A stretch of DNA of 47,798 nt from an uncultured Chloroflexales bacterium (GTDB lineage Bacteria; Chloroflexota; Chloroflexia; Chloroflexales; Chloroflexaceae). The first letter of the stretch is position 1. Every line of letters starts with the position of its first letter. Both the position numbers and the translations under genes were made by a program. The DNA lies in NCBI GenBank assembly GCA_937918935.1, contig CAKZSI010000051.1:1-47798 (forward strand), given 5' to 3'. The notes under the pieces are model-generated. The model was not told the origin of the DNA and made no database searches. It saw nothing but the letters and a program-made list of their open reading frames with translations. Shown here in pieces: positions 1 through 6,923 of the stretch.

Positions 1-333
1 CAGGCCCTTGCCATCCCCTGCCTGCTGCTGCTGGGCCTGGCCCCCACGCTCTGGCTCGCCGCCACGGTCGCCCTGGTCCGTGGGGCGCTGATGAACATGG
101 CCATCCCCCTCTACGACGCCTATGCCATGGAACGCACCTCCGAGGCCGCCCGTCCGATGGTGATCGGGCTGATCAAGGGCGCCTTCTCCACCGGCTACAT
201 CATCGGCCCGACCGTCAGCGCCATCGTGCAGGATCGCTCTGGCTTCGGTCCTCTCTTTGTCGCCACTGCCTGCCTCTACGCCTGTGCCGTGGTCGCCAAT
301 ACACTGTTGTTTCTGCGCCCTCGACGCCAGTGA
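1..333 (+). CDS. Major facilitator superfamily transporter, C-terminal fragment
   Basis: The reading frame is open from the first base of the window and stops at 333, so only the last 110 residues are present. They contain hydrophobic stretches typical of the last transmembrane helices of an MFS permease, including a small-residue-rich segment with the motif GAFSTGYIIGP, which resembles the helix-10/11 region of drug and sugar efflux MFS proteins. It ends with a short arginine-rich tail, LRPRRQ. A membrane location is clear. The substrate cannot be inferred, because the first three quarters of the protein lie outside the window. The gene is followed by a repeat-filled gap. Confidence 0.7.
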   Translation, partial: QALAIPCLLLLGLAPTLWLAATVALVRGALMNMAIPLYDAYAMERTSEAARPMVIGLIKGAFSTGYIIGPTVSAIVQDRSGFGPLFVATACLYACAVVANTLLFLRPRRQ

Positions 334-390
334 GGTGATCATGCGCCCCTGCGCGACGGGGCAGGATGGCCCGGCCCTCTCCGGTCTTCC

Positions 391-588
391 CGTGATCCGC
401 GCCGGTTGGTGCGAGGTGGGGCAATCCGGTTTCCCCACGCCCCGCCCGGGGAGAGTGGCACACCGCCCGCCCGCGCAGGCCACGCCCTCTAAGGAACCGC
501 CTTCCGTCACCCGCGCCGGTTGGTGCGACGTGGGGCAACCCGGTTTCCCCACCCCCCGCCCGGGGCCGGCGGCACACCGCCCGCCCGC
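391..588. repeat. Two copies of a 114-bp-period tandem repeat, each with a GGGG/CCCC palindrome
   Basis: In the 328-bp gap between 334 and 661, a block starting at 391 is repeated at 505. About 80 bp match closely: both copies contain GCGCCGGTTGGTGCGA, then a palindrome at 416-438 and 530-552, then CCCGCCCGGGG and ACACCGCCCGCCCGC. The palindrome belongs to the dispersed GGGGAAACC/GGTTTCCCC family found throughout this window. I see no gene in this stretch. Frames that run through it lack start signals and show no protein family. Confidence 0.75.
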
Positions 589-648
589 GCGGGTCCGAGA
601 GGGCGCCGCTCTCCCGGGAACTGGCTCTCTCCACATCGCCACATCTGC

Positions 649-654
649 TACACT
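649..654 (+). promoter_or_regulatory. Possible -10 box of a leaderless transcript
   Basis: TACACT lies exactly 7 nt before the ATG at 662, and there is no Shine-Dalgarno sequence in front of that ATG. Transcription would start at or next to the start codon. The same 7-nt arrangement is seen before the rhodanese-like gene at 15807. Confidence 0.4.
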
Positions 655-661
655 ATAGACC

Positions 662-1909
662 ATGAACCAGATCTCGCGCCTCTTCATCCTCGCATTACTG
701 CTCACCGCCTGCGCCGGCCCCACACCGACGGCTACGCCTGTCGCCACACCCACCGCGGCCCCGGCAACGGCGCTACCTACGCCGCCCGTGGCCACTGTCC
801 CGCCCGCCACAGTGAGTATGCCTGCGCCCCTCTACGTGCTCGAACGGGGCCAGATCGCCCGCATCGAACGCGACGCCACGACCCGCACCCTGCTCACCAG
901 CGAGCGCAGCGCGATCCCGGGCTTGCCACCGATCGCCACCTTCACCGTCGCACCCTCAGGCGCACTGGCTTACGTCGTCGGCGACCTGGAGGCCGACCGG
1001 CTCTCCATCGCCGGCCCCGGCGGTGAGAATGTTACTGTGCTCTACAGTGTGCCGGGCCACGAACTCAGCGACCTGCTCTTCACCCCGGATGGTTCGGCGA
1101 TCTTCCTGCGCCTGCTCAACAACAATCAGACCGCCGATGTTCCCAGCGGGTTGTATCGCCTGCCGATAACCGGCGGCGCACCCGAGCTGGTGCTGGCCGA
1201 TGATCCGGTGGACGACCTGGCCAACCCCTCTCGCGCGGTGAGTTCCTACCTGCCGGTGGCCTTCAGCCCCGATGGCGGTCAACTGCTGGTAGAGGTGCAG
1301 TCGCTGTTCTACGAGGACTGTGGCATCGGGTTCATGCCCGCCAGTGGCGGCGAGGCGCTCCGCGTGACCCTGCCGCCTGACGTGCGCAGCTACTGCGGCG
1401 AAGCCGCCTGGGCGCCCGATGGACGGTCGGTGCTTTTTCTCGCCGGCCCGAAGGAAGGCCCGCGGGCCGGTCCACAACTCTGGCGCGCCGACGCGGCCAG
1501 CGGTACGGCCGAATTGATCGTCGGCGATGATCTCTACGCCCGCGCGCCGATCGCCCTGGCCGACGGGACGATCCGCTACTTTGTGGCCCGCGTGGAGCGT
1601 GACGCCAGCGGCGTGGCGGTGGGCGGGAGCTTCGCCCCGGCGGAACTGGCCGCTCCCGGCGCCGAGCCACGCGAACTCGGCCCGGCTTTCGGCGAGCGTC
1701 TGGAAAGGGCTTTGTGGGCGCCGGGGGGTAGCGGGGCAGTGATTGAGATCGACACCGAGCAGGGAGTCGAACTGCGCTGGAACCCGATCGGCGGTGAGGC
1801 GACCGTGTTGCCCGGCACCCGCGAACGGGCCGGGGGCCTGGCCTGGGGTCCCGCGGAGCCATATGCCGGTCGTGCCGTGCCGGTCGCCACGCTCCTCGCA
1901 GGGCCATGA
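662..1909 (+). CDS. Exported lipoprotein with TolB-like beta-propeller repeats
   Basis: This is a 415-residue protein. It starts with a lipoprotein signal peptide whose lipobox is LTAC, with the lipidated cysteine at residue 17. A threonine/proline/alanine-rich linker to about residue 50 follows, then a long soluble part. That part contains repeats such as FTPDGSAIFL, FSPDGGQLLV and WAPDGRSVLF, the pattern of PD40/TolB-type propeller blades. The protein is expected to sit outside the membrane, tethered by lipid, and to bind a partner or polysaccharide. No catalytic motif is visible. The ATG at 662 has no Shine-Dalgarno sequence but lies 7 nt after a -10-like hexamer. A long inverted repeat follows the stop codon. 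Confidence 0.75.
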   Translation: MNQISRLFILALLLTACAGPTPTATPVATPTAAPATALPTPPVATVPPATVSMPAPLYVLERGQIARIERDATTRTLLTSERSAIPGLPPIATFTVAPSGALAYVVGDLEADRLSIAGPGGENVTVLYSVPGHELSDLLFTPDGSAIFLRLLNNNQTADVPSGLYRLPITGGAPELVLADDPVDDLANPSRAVSSYLPVAFSPDGGQLLVEVQSLFYEDCGIGFMPASGGEALRVTLPPDVRSYCGEAAWAPDGRSVLFLAGPKEGPRAGPQLWRADAASGTAELIVGDDLYARAPIALADGTIRYFVARVERDASGVAVGGSFAPAELAAPGAEPRELGPAFGERLERALWAPGGSGAVIEIDTEQGVELRWNPIGGEATVLPGTRERAGGLAWGPAEPYAGRAVPVATLLAGP

Positions 1910-1921
1910 ATAGCGCATTTC

Positions 1922-1997
1922 CGCCCCTCTCCCAGCTTCCCCCCGTTGGGGGGGCGCCGGACTCCCTCCCCCGGCGGGGGAAGGTTGGGGAGAGGGT
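1922..1997. terminator. Long inverted repeat after the lipoprotein gene
   Basis: CCCCTCTCCC at 1922 pairs with GGGGAGAGGG ending at 1997. Further pairing inside comes from AGCTTCCCCCC against GGGGGAAGGTT. The long GC-rich hairpin fills the gap between the lipoprotein gene and hemW. It could end transcription or be a dispersed repeat. No U-tract follows. Confidence 0.5.
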
Positions 1998-2030
1998 GGG
2001 TATTTAGCGAAAGACTACGTTTACAGACCG

Positions 2031-3182
2031 ATGAAGCACCTCTACCTCCATATCCCCTTCTGCCACCGGCGTTGCAGCTACTGCGACTTCAACACCTACG
2101 CCAATATGGAGTCGCGCATCGAGACCTACGTGGATGCGCTGTGTGCCGAGCTGGCTATGCTGGCCGCCGAGCCGCAGCCGGCGCCCCCCCTCTCGCCCGA
2201 GGCCGCCGCATTGCGCCCGACGATCTTTCTCGGCGGGGGCACGCCGACCATGCTCACCCTGGCCCAGATGGAGCGCGTGCTGGCGGCAGCCGCAGCGGTC
2301 GTGCCCCTGAACGGGGCCGAGATCACCTGCGAGGCCAACCCCGGCACGGTGCTCGAGCGCGACTACCTGCGCGGCCTGCGGGGCATGGGAATCAACCGCC
2401 TGAGCATGGGTGTGCAGAGCCTCCACGACCCCACCCTGCGCGTGCTGGGCCGCATCCACACCGCCGAGGAGGCCCGCCGCAGCTTCGAGGACGCCCGCGC
2501 CGCCGGGTTCGCCAATATCAGCCTGGACTTCATCTTCGGGCTTCCTGGCCAGACCCTGGAGCAATGGGAACACACCCTGGAGACCATCGTCACCTGGGGC
2601 CCCGAGCACTTCTCACTCTACGCGCTCATCCTGGAGGAGCGCACGCCCCTCTACGCCCAGGTCACCGCCGGGCGGGTGAGCGTGCCCGATGACGACGCGA
2701 CCGCCGCTATGTATGAGGCCGCGATGGAACGTCTCGACGCCGCCGGCTACGAGCACTACGAGATCTCCAACTGGACCCGCGGCCAGCCCTGCCACCACAA
2801 CCTGGCCTACTGGCTGAACAGCGACTACCTGGCTGCCGGCGCCGGCGCCCACGGGCACGTTTATCCCCGTCGGTACTGTAACATGCCGGGGATTGACGAG
2901 TATATCCGGGCCGTTCAGGCCCGACGGCGCCCCATCGCCGAAACGACGACGCTCACCCCCACTGACCTGGAGGCCGAAACGATGATGATGGGCCTGCGAC
3001 TCAGCCGCGGCGTTGGCTTCGAGCACTTCGCCGCCCGCTGCGGCAGGCCCCTGGAAGTGGCCTACGGCCCCACCCTGCACGACCTGGCGGCCCGGGGCCT
3101 GATTGAGCAGAACGAGGGGCGGGTGCGGCTCACCGCGCGGGGGCGCATGCTGGGCAACCGGGTGTTCGAGCGATTCGTGTAA
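2031..3182 (+). CDS. hemW: Radical SAM heme chaperone HemW (HemN-like)
   Basis: This 383-residue cytoplasmic protein opens with HIPFCHRRCSYCDF. This contains the radical-SAM CxxxCxxC cluster motif (Cys11, Cys15, Cys18) that binds a 4Fe-4S cluster and S-adenosylmethionine. It is followed by the SAM-binding FLGGGTPT motif near residue 67 and the HemN-like SMGVQS and SLDFIFGLPGQT segments. Length and start match HemW, which transfers heme to respiratory proteins, rather than true HemN, which carries an extra N-terminal stretch. Proteins of this family are often annotated as oxygen-independent coproporphyrinogen III oxidase. A heme chaperone fits an organism with a multiheme ACIII a few kilobases away, but a HemN-like oxidase role cannot be excluded. 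Confidence 0.85.
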   Translation: MKHLYLHIPFCHRRCSYCDFNTYANMESRIETYVDALCAELAMLAAEPQPAPPLSPEAAALRPTIFLGGGTPTMLTLAQMERVLAAAAAVVPLNGAEITCEANPGTVLERDYLRGLRGMGINRLSMGVQSLHDPTLRVLGRIHTAEEARRSFEDARAAGFANISLDFIFGLPGQTLEQWEHTLETIVTWGPEHFSLYALILEERTPLYAQVTAGRVSVPDDDATAAMYEAAMERLDAAGYEHYEISNWTRGQPCHHNLAYWLNSDYLAAGAGAHGHVYPRRYCNMPGIDEYIRAVQARRRPIAETTTLTPTDLEAETMMMGLRLSRGVGFEHFAARCGRPLEVAYGPTLHDLAARGLIEQNEGRVRLTARGRMLGNRVFERFV

Positions 3183-3189
3183 GGGAGCA

Positions 3190-3250
3190 AGGGGTTTCGC
3201 CCCTACACGGGAGAGGTAAAAGGATGCTCCCGGGAGGGCACGGCCCTCCC
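3190..3250. terminator. Two hairpins between convergent hemW and the EI24 gene
   Basis: AGGGG/CCCCT with a TTTCG loop lies at 3190-3204. GGGAGGGC/GCCCTCCC with an ACG loop lies at 3232-3250, a perfect 8-bp stem. They sit in the short gap between two convergent genes, so they probably end transcription in both directions. The second stem has near-copies at 23604-23624 and about 28513. Confidence 0.55.
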
Positions 3251-3315
3251 CGCACCTGCCGCGGGCGGGCGCGAGGGGCGCCTGGGAAGGCGCAGCCCTC
3301 CCCTTCGTGGCAGGC

Positions 3316-4077
3316 TCAGGCGCGAGCGGAGTCCGCACCTACTACGTCGCCACGCTCGATGACCAGCAGATTGCCGGCGGTCACGCAGAGGGGGATGGCC
3401 AGCAGATTGACCAGGGGGATGGAGACCAGGGCAAAGGCCAGCAGCCCGAAACCCAGGCTGCCCGGCAGCATGCGCCGAATCAGGTTCAGCCTGGCGCGGA
3501 AGCGCCAGCGCCGCCGCTCCAGGGGACCGTCGAAGAAATCCAGGCAGGCGATGGTCGCGCCGAGGGCCAGGTTGGCCGCCATCTGGAGCAGCGGGCCAAT
3601 GCCCGGCACAAGCAGCAAGAGCAGCGAGGGCAGCCAGATCGCCAGCGCCAGGGCCAGCTTCTTGCCCTCGAACAACAACGCGCGCCAGATATCGTAGGCC
3701 GCCGCGGGCAGCGAAAAGGGGCGCTTGATGTGGGTCTCGCCCACGAAGAGGGCCTCCAACTCCTCGGAGAGCTGGCTATACCACGGCGCGCCGAGCACCA
3801 CCCCGAAGCGCACCAGCAAAAAGCCGATCCCCAGGGCCAGGGTCAGGCCCACCAGCGCCCGCGCCAGCCACAGGAGGGCGGTACCCAGCGTGCCTTCCAG
3901 GGTCAGGAAGCGATCAAGGGACTGCCAGGCCGCAGCGAACAGACCGAAGTAGAGCAGCGCGGCCCCTGCGATGTTCACCAGGATAGGGACGATCACGTAG
4001 CCCCACAGCCGGGGCGTGCGGTTGAGCAGGGTGAGGGCGCGAAAGGGGTAGAGCACGCCGGTCAGGATATCCACCAT
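3316..4077 (-). CDS. EI24/CysZ-family integral membrane protein
   Basis: This is a 253-residue multi-helix membrane protein starting MVDILTGVLYPFRALTLL, the usual beginning of EI24-domain proteins (Pfam EI24, the family that includes CysZ sulfate permease). Further helices lie around residues 35-60 and 75-105, with LLLLVPGIGPLLQMAANLAL near the middle and a helix pair near the C-terminus. I chose the ATG at 4077. An ATG at 4155 would overlap the stop codon of the NADH dehydrogenase gene as TGATG. However, the extra 26 residues would be encoded by a copy of the intergenic palindrome family (about 4100-4122), which otherwise lies outside genes. Sulfate transport is possible but unproven. The gene probably shares a transcript with ndh upstream. 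Confidence 0.7.
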   Translation of the reverse strand: MVDILTGVLYPFRALTLLNRTPRLWGYVIVPILVNIAGAALLYFGLFAAAWQSLDRFLTLEGTLGTALLWLARALVGLTLALGIGFLLVRFGVVLGAPWYSQLSEELEALFVGETHIKRPFSLPAAAYDIWRALLFEGKKLALALAIWLPSLLLLLVPGIGPLLQMAANLALGATIACLDFFDGPLERRRWRFRARLNLIRRMLPGSLGFGLLAFALVSIPLVNLLAIPLCVTAGNLLVIERGDVVGADSARA

Positions 4078-4099
4078 GGATCGGCCCCATACAAAGAAG

Positions 4100-4122
4100 G
4101 CGGGAAAACCGGATTGCTCCGC
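4100..4122. repeat. Copy of the dispersed GGGGAAACC-type palindrome
   Basis: GCGGGAAAACC-GGATTGCTCCGC is an imperfect palindrome of the same family as the copies at 416, 530, 15667, 15740, 18112 and 38489. It lies between the ndh stop and the preferred start of the EI24 gene. Confidence 0.55.
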
Positions 4123-4154
4123 AGCCCGGACTGCCAGGAAGGTTCGGAAGGGCA

Positions 4155-5579
4155 TCACACCCGCCGCGGCTCGGTCGTGGACGCCGCGGCCTGCACCGGC
4201 GCACCGGGCGGAGCAGGCTTCGGGCCGGTGATCAACCGCAGGCCGCGGTCATAGGTGAAGTAACTGTAGGCCCAGTTCAGAAAGACCACGATGCGATTGC
4301 GAAAGCCCACCAGGGACATCAGATGCACCACCAGCCAGCCCGCCCAGGCCAGATAGCCGCTCAAACGGATGCCGAAGGCGTCGAGTACGGCCACGCGCCG
4401 CCCGATGGTGGCCATGTTGCCCTTATCAAAGTAGCGGAAGGGCCTCATAGGCTTGCGGTGAATGCGAGCCAGGATATTGTGCGCCGCCCGTTCGGCCATC
4501 TGGATGGCCACCGGCGCCACCATCGGATAGGGCGCTCCGGGCCGCCCGCGGCGAGGCGGGGACTCCAGGTAGGCCATGTCGCCGACTACAAAGACCTCGG
4601 GATGGCCCGGCAGGTTGAGCGTCGGCTCAACGGGAATGCGCCCGCCGCGGGCCTGTCTGAGCCCCAGGCGATCGGCCAGGGACGCTGCGCGCACCCCCGC
4701 CGCCCACACCACCACCCCCGCCTCGATCTGGCTGCCATCGGCGAAAGTCACGGTACCATCCTCTACCGAAGCCACGGGAGAACGCAGGCGCACCTCTACG
4801 CCCATAGCCTCCAGACGGCGTATAGCCTCGCGTTGCAGCTTCTCGGGAAACGCGGCGAGCACGGTTCCGCCGGCCTCGACCAGCACCACGCGGGCCTCGG
4901 AGATGTCAAGCATGGGATAATCGTGGACCAGCACATGGTTGATCAACTCCACGAACGCTCCGGCCAGTTCCACGCCGGTTGGGCCGCCGCCAACCACCAC
5001 CAGCGTCTTCAATTTGCGCCGCTGCGCGCGGTCGGTCTCGCTCACGGCGTACTCGAAGTTGGCCAGCACCGCATTGCGCAGCAACTCGGCGTCGTCGAGG
5101 TCCTTGAGGCCATAGGTGTGCCTGGCCAGGGCCTCGTTCCCGAAATAGTTATTCGCACTGCCGGCGGCCAGGATGAGATAGTCGTAGGGCAGATAGGCGG
5201 CGGCGGTGAGCACCACCTGCTGCTCAAAATCCACCCCCAGCACCTCGGCCATCATAAAACTGATATTGCTGTACCGGCGCACGATCGCCCGCACGGGATG
5301 GGCCACCGACTCCGGCTCCAGGCCGGCGGTCGCCACCTGGTAGAGCAAAGGCCAGAAGCCGTGGTAGTTGTTGCGATCAATGACCAGTACATCAACGTCT
5401 TTGCCGCCGAGGACGCGGGCGGCGGTGAGACCGCCGAAGCCGGCGCCGACGATAATCACCCGGGGCCGCGCCGAGGGCCACGGGCGGGCGCCGTAGCGCC
5501 GGTATACAGCGGCGGGATCCAGCGGTGACGGCGCCGCGGCGCCGTCATGCCCGGTCCCGTGTAGAAACGCATCCTGCAT
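4155..5579 (-). CDS. ndh: Type II NADH:quinone oxidoreductase (NDH-2)
   Basis: This 474-residue flavoprotein has two dinucleotide-binding motifs. VIIVGAGFGGLTAARVL (GAGFGG at residues 45-50) would bind FAD, and VVVGGGPTGVELAGAF would bind NADH. The C-terminal stretch WLVVHLMSLVGFRNRIVVFL is the amphipathic membrane-binding region typical of NDH-2. It would oxidise NADH on the cytoplasmic face and reduce menaquinone without pumping protons. The start chosen is the ATG at 5579, which has GGAGG 8 nt upstream. An ATG six bases earlier would sit only 2 nt from the same GGAGG. The frame runs open to 5885, but nothing there looks like this family. It is transcribed divergently from the ACIII operon, whose complex would reoxidise the quinol it makes. 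Confidence 0.88.
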   Translation of the reverse strand: MQDAFLHGTGHDGAAAPSPLDPAAVYRRYGARPWPSARPRVIIVGAGFGGLTAARVLGGKDVDVLVIDRNNYHGFWPLLYQVATAGLEPESVAHPVRAIVRRYSNISFMMAEVLGVDFEQQVVLTAAAYLPYDYLILAAGSANNYFGNEALARHTYGLKDLDDAELLRNAVLANFEYAVSETDRAQRRKLKTLVVVGGGPTGVELAGAFVELINHVLVHDYPMLDISEARVVLVEAGGTVLAAFPEKLQREAIRRLEAMGVEVRLRSPVASVEDGTVTFADGSQIEAGVVVWAAGVRAASLADRLGLRQARGGRIPVEPTLNLPGHPEVFVVGDMAYLESPPRRGRPGAPYPMVAPVAIQMAERAAHNILARIHRKPMRPFRYFDKGNMATIGRRVAVLDAFGIRLSGYLAWAGWLVVHLMSLVGFRNRIVVFLNWAYSYFTYDRGLRLITGPKPAPPGAPVQAAASTTEPRRV

Positions 5580-6008
5580 CAGCATATCCTCCTTCGCAGT
5601 GTCCATACCATCGTAACACGGAACGTCGTCTCTATCTTGCCGAATGGGAGAGTCCCCGGGGCTGATGCACCGTCCCCCTCCGGCGACAGGGTGGGACGGT
5701 GTAGCCGCCGATAGGGTCATTTTTCGTTGGGGTCTGGAGATTACACGTTTTCGTCTCGTTGGGTAAAGCCACCTGGTCAACTGAGGCATGGACAGGCCAG
5801 GTTTCTCACCCTCACCGGCCCCGGAACGGACAGTGGTCGCCCTACCCTGGGATGTAACTCCCCGTCGTATTGTTAATAAAAACACAAGAGGTATGGTATG
5901 ATTGCCCTGGCGCGTCCGGGAAAGATTGGAAGCGCATCACTGGTTTCGGTTGCCGGCGTGGGGGCATGGTTAGACTGCTTGCTTTATATGTAACTGATCA
6001 TTCAGCCA

Positions 6009-6024
6009 TGTGAGCCAGCACACA
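6009..6024. promoter_or_regulatory. CRP/FNR-family operator candidate
   Basis: TGTGA-GCCAGC-ACACA matches the CRP consensus TGTGA-N6-TCACA at nine of ten positions. It extends to ATGTG/CACAT arms. Its centre is about 100 bp before the expected transcription start of actA, an activator position. No matching regulator gene lies in the window. Confidence 0.45.
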
Positions 6025-6084
6025 TAAAATATGGCATTATATTGCGATGTAACGGTTCTGGCACGAGGGTCGCAGGCGGCTTGA

Positions 6085-6113
6085 TTGACACAAAAGTAAT
6101 AGCGGCTTATAAT
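6085..6113 (+). promoter_or_regulatory. Consensus sigma70-type promoter of the ACIII operon
   Basis: TTGACA at 6085-6090 and TATAAT at 6108-6113 are separated by exactly 17 bp, a perfect match to the housekeeping promoter consensus. Transcription should start near 6120, about 50 nt before the actA start codon. Confidence 0.85.
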
Positions 6114-6169
6114 AGTTTTCAGGCAATGCTCCCCGCTATGCACAGGGTTCCCCTAGAAGGCAACGAGGC

Positions 6170-6829
6170 ATGGGACAGATCTTCCCCCGCAACGCCAACC
6201 GGCTGGCCTGGCTGAGCGTTTTCGCCGGTCTGTTGCTCGTCGCAGAGCTGGTGCTGATCCTGGCGGTCTACTTCCGGTCAAATTACTTTCGACAGATCAA
6301 CGTCGCCATCGAGCAGCCGGTCGCCTTCAGCCATCAGTTGCACAACGGCGTCCTTGGCATCGACTGCCGCTACTGCCACGTCTCGGTCAACCAGTCCTAC
6401 TTCGCCAACATCCCGGCCACGGAAACCTGCATGACTTGCCACTCGCAGATCAAGACCTACAGTCCCAAGATTGCGCCGGTCATCCAGAGCTATGCCACCG
6501 GCCAGCCGATACTCTGGAACAAGGTGCATCGGGTGCCCGATTTCGTCTACTTCAACCACTCCATCCATGTCAACAAGGGCGTCGGGTGCTCGACGTGTCA
6601 TGGGCAGGTGAACGAGATGCCGGTGGTCTGGCAGCAGCAGGCGATGTATATGGGCTGGTGCCTCAACTGCCACCGCAACCCCGAACAGTACGTGCGCCCG
6701 CGTGACGAGGTCTACAACATGGAGTATGTGGCGCCGGCGAACCAGGCGGCCCTGGGCCGTCAGCTCGTCGCCGAGTACGGCATTATGCCCGCCGATCAGC
6801 TCACGAACTGCTGGGTCTGCCACCGATAG
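6170..6829 (+). CDS. actA: ACIII subunit ActA, membrane-anchored pentaheme cytochrome c
   Basis: This is a 219-residue protein with one N-terminal transmembrane helix (about residues 13-35) and five CxxCH heme c sites at residues 66-70, 87-91, 140-144, 164-168 and 214-218. Five hemes behind a single anchor is the layout of ActA from alternative complex III, the bc1-replacing quinol:electron-acceptor oxidoreductase of Chloroflexales. The hemes face the periplasm and carry electrons from the iron-sulfur clusters of ActB towards ActE or a mobile carrier. It is the first gene of a seven-gene operon behind a consensus promoter. A 94-bp gap to actB contains an inverted repeat (AGGATGCG/CGCATCCT). 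Confidence 0.93.
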   Translation: MGQIFPRNANRLAWLSVFAGLLLVAELVLILAVYFRSNYFRQINVAIEQPVAFSHQLHNGVLGIDCRYCHVSVNQSYFANIPATETCMTCHSQIKTYSPKIAPVIQSYATGQPILWNKVHRVPDFVYFNHSIHVNKGVGCSTCHGQVNEMPVVWQQQAMYMGWCLNCHRNPEQYVRPRDEVYNMEYVAPANQAALGRQLVAEYGIMPADQLTNCWVCHR

Positions 6830-6923
6830 GATGCGAGATGCGCGCGCGCCGGGCGTCCTTGCGTAAACGCCCGCACGCGGTTCCACCTGACGCATCCTTC
6901 GCACTAGCAAAGCGATAGCGGCA

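Larger units (their letters stand above)
5580..6169. promoter_or_regulatory. Divergent control region between ndh and the ACIII operon
   Basis: This 590-bp gap is clearly richer in A and T than its surroundings, above all from 5860 to 6120. It holds the operon promoter (6085-6113), a CRP/FNR-type palindrome (6009-6024) and three copies of ATGTAAC (5852-5858, 5988-5994, 6047-6053). A second weaker promoter-like pair, TTGTTA at 5870 and TATGGT at 5892 with a 16-bp spacer, also faces right. No protein-coding gene is seen. Confidence 0.6.

Noticed and set aside
391-588. Possible CRISPR array
   Set aside because: Only two units of 114 bp with matching flanks and no unique spacers of equal length; no cas genes in the window.
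4077-4158. Longer start of the EI24 gene overlapping the ndh stop as TGATG
   Set aside because: The overlap looks attractive, but the added residues would come from a member of the intergenic palindrome family, and family similarity begins at the ATG at 4077. Kept only as an alternative.
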